From Spirosoma sordidisoli (GTDB lineage: Bacteria; Bacteroidota; Bacteroidia; Cytophagales; Spirosomataceae), in assembly GCF_004138325.1 (NCBI RefSeq), contig NZ_SBLB01000001.1, forward strand, positions 806,001-870,000: a stretch of 64,000 bases of DNA, given 5' to 3'. This document shows, in pieces, positions 27,790 through 34,651 of the stretch. Made by a program: the position numbers and the translations under genes. Under the pieces are notes generated by a model. That model saw nothing but the letters and a program-made list of their open reading frames with translations, had not been told where the DNA came from and did not search any database. The first letter of the stretch is position 1, and each line of letters opens with the position of its first letter.

Positions 27790-29151
27790 CTAAACCAAAC
27801 TACTCGGAAATTCCTCCGCTATGATTTGTTCAACTGTCTTTGGGTCAGTTTGAGACTTCAACTTTTCAAGGATGGATAACGTTTCTCGGTACTCCATAGC
27901 TTCGGGAATTTTAGAGAACTCGGCCTCAATACCTATCTCTTGAATCTTTTGCTCTATCTCTTCCAGCGTTACGTTGAAAAACTCCTTTCGGTAATTCAAC
28001 ATATTTACTTTCCTATTGGTAAAAGCTTTATGTAATTCATATTCCAGCGTCGGAGCCTCATCGGAATAAATCATGGCGTGAATATCAAACTGAAATGGAA
28101 CCGATGCATCCCCCAACTCTTTGACCCGATCTTCGGGTTCTAAGCGTCGGGTCATACCAATTTTATAAACGTTCTCGCCAAAAGAGCCGATGTTTGAAAT
28201 GACATAAACGTGTCCACGTTTGGTTTGTTGAGCCATTGACATGGCTCTTTCTTTCTTCTCTTGGGCTTCTTGAAGTTCCTGCTCTAAACGCGCAATTTGG
28301 GCTTGTAATCTGTCGTGTTTTTCTCCCGTCGCCAATTCCATTTCCTTTCGAGCCTTGTCTAAGGCTTTTTGATAGTTAGCTTCTTCTTTTTGGGCTTCAC
28401 GTTGTGTCTGCTCAAATTCTCTCTTGGCCTTTTCTTCTTCCCGCAATTCTTCTTGAATTGCTCTCATGGCCTCTTTTTCTTGTTGGCGTTTTGTCTGATA
28501 CTCGTGTTCAAGAATCAACTCTTTACGTTTTAAATCAAGATATTGAGTACTGAGATAAACTCTAAAACCTTCTCCTAACTTGTTTATTGCATCAAAAATC
28601 TTCTGCATACGTTCTTTCATTTGGTTAATGTTGTTCCATTTCACTTTAGCAATTAGAACATCGCATTCTCCATTGAAAGCGCGTAGCATCAACTTTTTAT
28701 AAACTCTTACTACTGCTTTGCCTTTTGCTTCGCTTCCTTCTACCGTCCATTGTGTACTACAAATAGCGGCAGTGTCTGCGCTAATCATGGTCTTCTGCTT
28801 CTCAACAATTTTGTTTTGCTCCGCACGATATTCGTCTGATTTCTCGAAATCGTAAACGGGTTCATAAACCCCAAATTCAATCAAGTCTAACTTAGATTCG
28901 AATACGCCTACTTCTTTTTGGAGTTTAGTGTAAGTGTCTAAAGCTGTTTTGTAATTCTCTTTAAGGGTTCTTAGATTCTCTTCAATAGCCAGAATATCTG
29001 ATTTCTTGGCTTTAACCAGTTCATCCAGATTGTTTCTTTGTTGGACGGCTTCTGCTTCAATGTCTGAAATGAGCTTGTACTTTTCAAGCTGTGATTTAAG
29101 TTCAGCAATCTCTTTGAGTTCTTTCGCTCTTAAAAAGTCAAACAAGCCCAT
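27790..29151 (-). CDS. DUF4041 protein with GIY-YIG (T5orf172/Mug113) domain
   Basis: The 453-residue protein has an N-terminal coiled coil (about 8-75), a DUF4041 region (about 95-215), a long charged coiled coil (about 220-305) and a C-terminal GIY-YIG-type domain at about 312-400. This last domain shows HVYVISNIG, YKIGMTRR, LEYELHKAF and NYRKEFF, the hallmarks of the T5orf172/Mug113 branch. Such proteins are often carried by phages and defence islands and are presumed nucleases. It is AT-rich and lies between attC-like sites at 27635 and 29360 as a single-gene cassette. Confidence 0.85.
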   Translation of the reverse strand: MGLFDFLRAKELKEIAELKSQLEKYKLISDIEAEAVQQRNNLDELVKAKKSDILAIEENLRTLKENYKTALDTYTKLQKEVGVFESKLDLIEFGVYEPVYDFEKSDEYRAEQNKIVEKQKTMISADTAAICSTQWTVEGSEAKGKAVVRVYKKLMLRAFNGECDVLIAKVKWNNINQMKERMQKIFDAINKLGEGFRVYLSTQYLDLKRKELILEHEYQTKRQQEKEAMRAIQEELREEEKAKREFEQTQREAQKEEANYQKALDKARKEMELATGEKHDRLQAQIARLEQELQEAQEKKERAMSMAQQTKRGHVYVISNIGSFGENVYKIGMTRRLEPEDRVKELGDASVPFQFDIHAMIYSDEAPTLEYELHKAFTNRKVNMLNYRKEFFNVTLEEIEQKIQEIGIEAEFSKIPEAMEYRETLSILEKLKSQTDPKTVEQIIAEEFPSSLV

Positions 29152-29205
29152 TGGTGATGATATGTTATTTCAAAAAAAATTGAAAACTTCTTTAATTAAA
29201 ACGTT

Positions 29206-29359
29206 TGCCTTGTCGGGCGCAACCCGCCTTACATTTTAAGCCTGACCTACGGGGCGTTTACCCTGTCGCAAGGACGCTGGCCTACAAACCTAAACCTGCT
29301 CAACCGGGGCGTTCAATTTGTCACACCGAGCCGGATACCGAGACACTTTTTCGACCATC
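29206..29359. repeat. Three tandem TGTCG modules
   Basis: Modules start near 29206, 29252 and 29307, giving a period of about 50-55 bp. Shared elements are GGGGCGTT, then a TGTCGCA-like core, then GCTGGCC and CTAAACCTGCTCAACC. They fill the space between the start of the DUF4041 gene and the attC-like site. No gene is seen. Confidence 0.6.
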
Positions 29360-29444
29360 ACCCAACGCCCGCAAGGGCTGATGGTGAGCAAGCTGGCTAA
29401 TCGTGTTGAGGTCTCCCCACCTTTTCACCCTTGCCCGGTTGGGC
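29360..29444 (-). repeat. attC-like site, best-preserved copy
   Basis: This 85-bp site runs from ACCCAAC (29360-29366) to GTTGGGC (29438-29444). The arm CAAGGG pairs with CCCTTG, separated from the outer cores by GCCCG on one side and CCCG on the other, and GTGA pairs with TCAC inside, leaving CTGATG unpaired on one strand. This order (outer core, unpaired spacer, inner arm with extrahelical bases, variable loop) is that of integron attC sites. Confidence 0.65.
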
Positions 29445-29623
29445 TGTCAACGTTAAAAACCCGGCGAGCATCCTGTCAGCGGGTAACTACCCCACGCGGA
29501 GCGAAAACAAAATCTTACACAGCCGAACTGCTCAATCTGCCTGATACTCAACTACCCGCTATTGCTGGTGATCTGCCTGTATTTTGGCCAGCCCAAAAGC
29601 CCATTTACCCGTTGTCAGAGTAA

Positions 29624-30682
29624 CTAATTTTGAGCATTATTTTCGGTAGTTTTAAGCTTTTTTTCTAACTTAGCTTGTTCTTCTTTAGCCTTTATTTCAG
29701 CCTCGATAGTTTTAATACGTGCTGCTATTTCAGCAGACTTATTTTTTAAATTATCTATTGTTTCATTAATATTCTGACCTTCTAATGAGTTAACTGTTTC
29801 CTTGAAAACACTGTAGTATCCTGCAAGAGCATGAAGAGTTTGTTCATTTTGAGTTCTTAATTCAATTAAACGATCCAAACTGTTAATGTCCTTAATTTTG
29901 CTTAACGACTCAGTATCGGTATTAGCTTTTCGTTTCTTCAAATAGTTAGTAACATCATCATATTCCTTCCAGCTTTCTATTATATCAATATTTTTTAATT
30001 GATCTCCTAATATGTCCTCAATTTCACGACGTTCTTCCGCTGGACAGCATATTACTTTTATAGAAGAATGTAGAAAATTAATACCTTCACTGTTTGGACA
30101 TCTCCACTCTCTTTCCCACATAAAACCTTGATAACGAGTCTCCTCTAAGAGAGGAAATAGAAGAGGTTTTGTTGCACTAAATAATTCTTTATAATCTAAT
30201 AACTGACCATCCTTATCAACTATGTTGTACTCACCGTCAATAATTTTATTGCATAAGTTTAGAACTGTACTGTTAGTTTTTGTGTCAAAATAAAGTACAG
30301 GCCGTGCCCCTCTATGCTCTATCAGGGCCGATTTTGAGAATCCAATCCCGTATTGTTGATTATCTGACCATCTACGGTAACTCCTGTAACGGAAAAAATC
30401 AAGAGCAAATATTGGAGATTCAGTAAAACAAACAACTTTTGAATTGTATAGTGCTTCTTGACCCTCAAACGAAGGCTGTACGGCTTTTATATATCCTTGA
30501 TCTTTTTCCAAATTACTATCTTTTGGAGCATTTTGACCTTTTAGAATGCTTACCAGACTATTCTTCCCTGTCATGTGTATGAGAAAGGGGGATAAATCAG
30601 GTTTTTCAACAGGCGTTAATTCAAAGGTAGGAGTTGAATTTTGATAATCTTTCCATTTTATGCCACTACTTGGTAAGCTCAT
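29624..30682 (-). CDS. AbiGi-like abortive infection protein (tentative)
   Basis: The 352-residue protein has FLIHMTGKNSLVSILKG near residue 32, VVCFTESPIFAL near 83, YGIGFSKSA near 110 and GFMWEREWRCPN near 188. This order (a shelter-to-visible-address phrase, a Cys-Phe-Thr-Glu strand, YGIGFSK, a terminal EWR) resembles AbiGi and related DUF2971-type proteins. The last 100 residues form a charged coiled coil. The gene is AT-rich. A -7 box TAATTTTG lies 29 bp upstream on the minus strand (30718-30711). It is a single-gene cassette between attC-like sites. Confidence 0.55.
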   Translation of the reverse strand: MSLPSSGIKWKDYQNSTPTFELTPVEKPDLSPFLIHMTGKNSLVSILKGQNAPKDSNLEKDQGYIKAVQPSFEGQEALYNSKVVCFTESPIFALDFFRYRSYRRWSDNQQYGIGFSKSALIEHRGARPVLYFDTKTNSTVLNLCNKIIDGEYNIVDKDGQLLDYKELFSATKPLLFPLLEETRYQGFMWEREWRCPNSEGINFLHSSIKVICCPAEERREIEDILGDQLKNIDIIESWKEYDDVTNYLKKRKANTDTESLSKIKDINSLDRLIELRTQNEQTLHALAGYYSVFKETVNSLEGQNINETIDNLKNKSAEIAARIKTIEAEIKAKEEQAKLEKKLKTTENNAQN

Positions 30683-30792
30683 AATTTGTATGGTTTAGAC
30701 TCTTTATAGTCAAAATTAGATTTTTTAAGGCATTCATATTTTACAATTAATAGACAGCTCAATAATGTAACAAATACGCTTTTGTCGAGCCG

Positions 30793-30962
30793 ACTTACCG
30801 GGGCGTTTCTCGTGTCGCAAGGAAGTTGCCTGATCTGTCAACGCCCGAATGACGGGACGGTTGGCCTGTCAACCGGAGCCGCCTAACGAGCCTAAAAGCT
30901 CCCCTTTGAGCCGTTCAACCTGTCGCAGGTAGCCCGCCCCGAAAGCCCCTTTTGGCCGTTGC
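30793..30962. repeat. Three tandem TGTCG modules
   Basis: Modules begin near 30793, 30852 and 30908 (period 56-59 bp), with CCGGGGCGTTTCTCGTGTCG, GTTGGCCTGTCAACCGGAGC and TTCAACCTGTCGCAGG, and with GCCGCCTAACGAGCC in the middle one. No gene is present. Confidence 0.6.
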
Positions 30963-31026
30963 ACCCAACGACCCCGTGTGCTGATGACGACCGTAGGGAG
31001 ACATTTGCACACACGGCAGGTTGGGA
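30963..31026 (-). repeat. attC-like site, short
   Basis: This 64-bp site runs from ACCCAAC (30963-30969) to GTTGGGA (31020-31026); the last base departs from GTTRRRY. The arm CCGTGTG pairs with CACACGG, and the conserved CTGATGACGA block follows it. On the minus strand it lies 120 bp downstream of the DUF5131 gene. Another module with GCATCCTGTCGCCCG follows at about 31048. Confidence 0.6.
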
Positions 31027-31146
31027 TGAAAACGTTGCGTACCCGGCAAGCATCCTGTCGCCCGTGACCTGACTTGTTGAGTTGCCAAAAGACTTGACTA
31101 ATGCCGGGTTGCCACTTGTCGCAGGAGAGCCGCCCACGCAGATCGA

Positions 31147-31860
31147 CTACGATAAAACAGGCATTGCATCGTAAGTTGTACCATTCAACTCTCGACCAGC
31201 CAGTTTTTTGTTCTTCCCGCCCCACTGCTTGAAAAAGAACGCAACGCCCTGTTCTTCACATTGAATCCGAATATCCTGAACCCATTCTTCTTTCATTGGT
31301 CGTGGATTGCGCCCTGACTCTCCACCAACTATAACCCAGTCAATACCAGCCAAATTCAAACTTGGCAGCGGTCCCAAAAGGGGCTCAATTGAAAGAAATT
31401 TAGTCTGGGCACCACTTTTTCGAAGATGGTCAATACGATTAATTACTCGTTCATCTTCGACAGATACGCCCATCCAGATATTAGGCGTCCAAATTAGTTG
31501 GTCTGAATATTGCTCAACTAAGTCCCCCCGTTTTGTAAGCACTTGAAACGTATGTTGAAAGCACTCATTCATTGTGTTAAATACTTTTTGAATAAATGCA
31601 AGAGGCACATTTTTATGAAAAAGGTCGCTCATTGAGTTAACAAACACAGTACGCGGCTTTTTCCAGGTATAAGGCAAACTTAACTCCGAATCATGAGTCT
31701 TCACGACTTTGAAGCCGTCCTGATACTTTGGTGAACCCATCGCCTGAAGGCGTCTGCTCATCACCTCTGCATAACAGAATTTACAACCGGCCGACAGTTT
31801 ATCGCACCCAGTGGTCGGATTCCACGTCATTTCCGTCCATTCAATACTTGACTGTGCCAT
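31147..31860 (-). CDS. DUF5131 (phage Gp37/Gp68) three-Cys protein
   Basis: The 237-residue protein begins with SIEWTEMTWNPTTGC and carries Cys19, Cys26 and Cys29 in the arrangement CX6CX2C, typical of the phage Gp37/Gp68 family, a radical-SAM-like group. VIVGGESGRNPRPM and FFKQWGG are further family motifs. The partner gene tcmP lies 70 bp upstream; the two families are known to occur together, the partner being named for this Cys motif. A -7 box TATATTTG (31901-31894, minus strand) lies 33 bp upstream, so it may also be expressed alone. Confidence 0.88.
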   Translation of the reverse strand: MAQSSIEWTEMTWNPTTGCDKLSAGCKFCYAEVMSRRLQAMGSPKYQDGFKVVKTHDSELSLPYTWKKPRTVFVNSMSDLFHKNVPLAFIQKVFNTMNECFQHTFQVLTKRGDLVEQYSDQLIWTPNIWMGVSVEDERVINRIDHLRKSGAQTKFLSIEPLLGPLPSLNLAGIDWVIVGGESGRNPRPMKEEWVQDIRIQCEEQGVAFFFKQWGGKNKKLAGRELNGTTYDAMPVLS

Positions 31861-31930
31861 TTTCGTTATATTTCATTTGTCATATAAAATACGCAAATAT
31901 ATATTACAATCAAAATACTCACCGGCATTT

Positions 31931-33010
31931 TTATGAAAAGTTTATCTGTGTACCCTCAGCAAAAGTTTTTCCTCGGCGTCGGGATCCATCCTTCTTAAGC
32001 TCTTCAACAGTGATTGACCCGTCTTCTTCCATAAGCCTTAATGCAGCTCTCAAGTGTTTAACTAGGTAAACAGTTTTAGTCTCAATCCAAGCTTCCATTT
32101 TTTCTATAGGTACCAATTTAGAAGTGCTGCCAACGTCTTTGATCAAAACAACAACATCGTTAGCCGGATCTTTTCTTAAAAGCATCAGTTGGTTGGGGTC
32201 GTCCTTGTCAGAAAACCTAAATCCTCCATTTTCATCAACTGACCACATAGCTTCCTTCATTTTGACATATCCCTTGACACTATTACTAGCAAAAAACAAA
32301 TCATAAATAGGAACTCCTCTATCATCAATCATTGTGAAGGATCCAACAAATTGAGCTGCTTCTTTTAATCGACGCTCGTAAAGATTTTTTATCTCGTTCA
32401 TCCTGTTAGGGCCTTTGGGTATCGTTATTGTTTCCATACCAAAAAGCTCTGCTATATGATGCTCAACTTTATCGTTTTCAAGATGACGATTTACCGCATT
32501 CCTGGCGAAATAAACAAATACTTCTGTTCTTGCCATTCTTAACAGACGATGAATTAAATGATAAGGAACGCTCGAAAAACCAAATGGATCAATAAAGGCA
32601 AATATGGGTGCATTAGGAAGACCTTTTTGATCGAAGTTATCAAGGTCATTAGCTAAGACGTTGGCAAATTCTCCTTGTTGAAGATCAATAGTAAAATTCG
32701 CCGGATATTTATCTTCTTCAACCATTGATTTTAAGTGGTCGAATCTTTTTGCATCGTTTTCAACAAAGTAAAAGTTAAGTTCTCCTGTAAAGTTTGCAGT
32801 GTGATTTTTTGCCAAATTTAAAGCAACAATTGGCGAACCTTTTTCACCGCCCGTGTATTCGCCAGGCCCAGCGAATCCATCCATATATATAATGCGCTGA
32901 TGATAGCGTCCGAGTATTGGGAACCAGGCATTTAAATACTTTTCTAATATCAAATGCTTTGCTTTAGTGTGTGGGGCACAGTCCCATATTGTTGTCCTAG
33001 GTACAGCCAT
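31931..33010 (-). CDS. tcmP: Three-Cys-motif partner protein TcmP
   Basis: The 359-residue protein has the TcmP signature: TIWDCAPHTKAKH at the N-terminus, YMDGFAGPGEY (about 42-52) and FIDPFGFSS (about 138-146). These recall a methyltransferase-like Rossmann fold. The last 60 residues look like a winged helix with a basic tail (SRRRGKTFAEG). The function of TcmP is not established; it pairs with Gp37/Gp68 proteins. The gene is AT-rich, which suggests recent acquisition, and forms a two-gene cassette with the DUF5131 gene. Confidence 0.88.
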   Translation of the reverse strand: MAVPRTTIWDCAPHTKAKHLILEKYLNAWFPILGRYHQRIIYMDGFAGPGEYTGGEKGSPIVALNLAKNHTANFTGELNFYFVENDAKRFDHLKSMVEEDKYPANFTIDLQQGEFANVLANDLDNFDQKGLPNAPIFAFIDPFGFSSVPYHLIHRLLRMARTEVFVYFARNAVNRHLENDKVEHHIAELFGMETITIPKGPNRMNEIKNLYERRLKEAAQFVGSFTMIDDRGVPIYDLFFASNSVKGYVKMKEAMWSVDENGGFRFSDKDDPNQLMLLRKDPANDVVVLIKDVGSTSKLVPIEKMEAWIETKTVYLVKHLRAALRLMEEDGSITVEELKKDGSRRRGKTFAEGTQINFS

Positions 33011-33049
33011 GTAATTTTAAGCGCGATTAGAAGCGAATATTGTCCATTA

Positions 33050-33341
33050 ATAAAGGTTGTGTTGCGCCCTTTTTACCCGGTACTACAAAGAGCCGCCGAA
33101 TAGATTCTCGTACTATTCAGAAAGGCTATCACTGCGCTTCTTGTGTCACACGTATAAAAAAAGCTGCCCACTCCGGCGTTTATGTTGTCGAGCGCAACCC
33201 GCCCAACGAGCACAAAAGTCAGCTTGTAAGAATGCTTCTTGTGTCAACCGGAAGCGAACTAACGAATCGCAAAACTACCTGTCGAGCCCTGCATCCTGTC
33301 GCTGGAGTGATGATATACTAGCTTTTTCAATTTGAACCCGC
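33050..33341. repeat. Degenerate modules between TcmP and the next attC-like site
   Basis: Noncoding DNA with several weak modules, for example TGTTGTCGAGCGCAACCCGCC near 33185 written here by its core GTTGTCGAGCGCAACC, TTCTTGTGTCAACCGGAAGC near 33236, and GCATCCTGTCGCTGGAGTG near 33291. Conservation is lower than in the other units. No gene is recognised. Confidence 0.5.
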
Positions 33342-33428
33342 ACCCAACTCCTTCAAGGACTGATGGATGAGCAAGCTACTCCAAAAAACCAACGTAGCCT
33401 CACCCTTTACATCCTTGATCTGTTGGGC
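33342..33428 (-). repeat. attC-like site
   Basis: This 87-bp site runs from ACCCAAC (33342-33348) to GTTGGGC (33422-33428). The arm TCAAGGA pairs with TCCTTGA, and the conserved CTGATGGATGAGC and CCTTTACA blocks are in place. On the minus strand it lies 83 bp after the GIY-YIG gene; the conserved block CTTCCTGTCGACGGGAAG lies between them. Confidence 0.62.
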
Positions 33429-33511
33429 TGAAAACCCTCCTTCGGGACGTGCTTCCTGTCGACGGGAAGCCAGCCCACGCGGAGCGAATCACTTTGTAAA
33501 ACTTTGCCTTA

Positions 33512-33982
33512 TCAAAAGGCGTTGTTGAACCTCGGCAATCTATTGTTTTTTTTGTAATATTTATAGAGTAGAAGAGCTTCAATATACGCTGGTGGTTCGC
33601 CTGCCTTTGAGTACATTACGTAGAAGTCAAAAGAATTGATATTATTTTGGGTCATCAATTCACGAATGTAGTCGTTCGTTTGAATGTCCTTTTTAGTTAT
33701 CTTATCTTTTCCTCTTGAAGCAAGTAATCTACTTTGGATTGAATGGTCGCCAAGTGTTCCATCGGTCTTTATTTTTCCAGCCATACCAATGTAAACTATT
33801 TCATCAGTGGCTTTGTCAACCCATATATAGACCCCAAATTTTTTGCCTACATACTGCCGAACTGTACGATTGAATGCCTCTCTACCGGATTCACTGTCAA
33901 AAATTGTTTTGTCAATCTGAAAATTGACGATTGTCTCGTCTACAAATGATTCAAGAAGTGTTTTGACCTCGTCTATTTTCAT
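33512..33982 (-). CDS. GIY-YIG nuclease-like protein
   Basis: The 156-residue protein carries a compact GIY-YIG core: GVYIWVDK at about 50 and VYIGMAG at about 63, then an Arg in SIQSRLL and a Glu in PAYIEALLL where the catalytic residues are expected. It is small, with no other domain, and AT-rich. A perfect -7 box, TATTTTTG (34013-34006 on the minus strand), lies 24 bp upstream, although the -33 element is weak. It is the first cassette after the island head. Whether it cleaves DNA is not shown. Confidence 0.75.
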   Translation of the reverse strand: MKIDEVKTLLESFVDETIVNFQIDKTIFDSESGREAFNRTVRQYVGKKFGVYIWVDKATDEIVYIGMAGKIKTDGTLGDHSIQSRLLASRGKDKITKKDIQTNDYIRELMTQNNINSFDFYVMYSKAGEPPAYIEALLLYKYYKKNNRLPRFNNAF

Positions 33983-34025
33983 TTGATTTTATGTGGGTCT
34001 TATAACAAAAATATGGATTAATTGT

Positions 34026-34190
34026 ACAGGTTTGGCTTGTCAGTCGAAACCTGCCTTGAAAGCATAATCCTCCGCACCGGGGCGTTCACTCTGTCAGCCG
34101 GAAGCTGGAAATGGAAGCCCAAAACTTACCCACCCCGGGCGTTTCCATTGTCGCCCGAAAGCTGGAATTTGAAGCACTTTATGGACCCGC
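34026..34190. repeat. TGTCG modules at the right end of island 2
   Basis: Two clear modules, CCGGGGCGTTCACTCTGTCA at about 34076 and CCGGGCGTTTCCATTGTCGC at about 34136, both continue with GAAAGCTGG- or GGAAGCTGG-like sequence and are about 60 bp apart. A weaker one, GGCTTGTCAGTCGAAACC, is near 34033. They lead into the head site at 34191. Confidence 0.6.
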
Positions 34191-34260
34191 ACCCAACATA
34201 GTATTGTACGCAAAATCACGGAACTATGTATTTCTGACAGTCAGGCAGATATAGTTCCGT
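34191..34260 (-). other. attI-like head of island 2
   Basis: ACCCAAC (34191-34197) starts a 23-bp sequence identical to that at 11861-11883. After 4 bp comes a perfect 10-bp inverted repeat, ACGGAACTAT (34218-34227) and ATAGTTCCGT (34251-34260), enclosing a smaller CTGACAGTCAG palindrome. The hairpin sequence is unrelated to the one at island 1, but its place is similar. Confidence 0.45.
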
Positions 34261-34651
34261 AGTAGTACTTAGCCTCATCTGGTATGGTACTAATGCCGGC
34301 AGTATAGAATCAGGACGTCCGACACCCTTGCTATTATTTAGTTCTACGCAACTCCACGTATTGATAAACCGATGATCAACCGTTGACTGACGTTAATTCG
34401 GCGGACAGAAACCTCTTCCTCTTTGCGACTGTCTTTATCACAAGAAAAAAATCTAGTATAATAATAGACACATCACGTGTACCGATCACTAATAACAGGC
34501 CGGAAAGCCAGACTCGTTAAGCTCGAATTTATTATCCGGTAGTAAAACGGGTATGGGCTACCAGACTGGCTCTGAGCAACGGGGCGAGGCAGATTTGTAA
34601 AAAAACGTTGGCTGGGTTTTGTATCTTGCCCGAAACTGCCCATTCATTCCT
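34261..34651. other. Intergenic stretch between island 2 and the M24 peptidase gene
   Basis: No gene is seen in these 390 bp. The sequence is AT-rich and is probably the left border of core DNA. The promoter of the M24 peptidase gene should lie near its right end, where GTATCTTGCC at 34621 weakly resembles a -7 box. Confidence 0.4.

Noticed and set aside
30963..31026. Hammerhead ribozyme or C/D-box-like RNA because of CTGATGA
   Set aside because: The conserved GAAA and cleavage-site elements of hammerheads are missing and no C/D guide layout exists; the motif fits better as the unpaired part of an attC-like fold.
10350..34260. CRISPR array or CRISPR-like repeats
   Set aside because: The repeats are 64-87 bp or 55-60 bp, imperfect and widely spaced, with genes between them; no uniform spacers and no cas genes are present.
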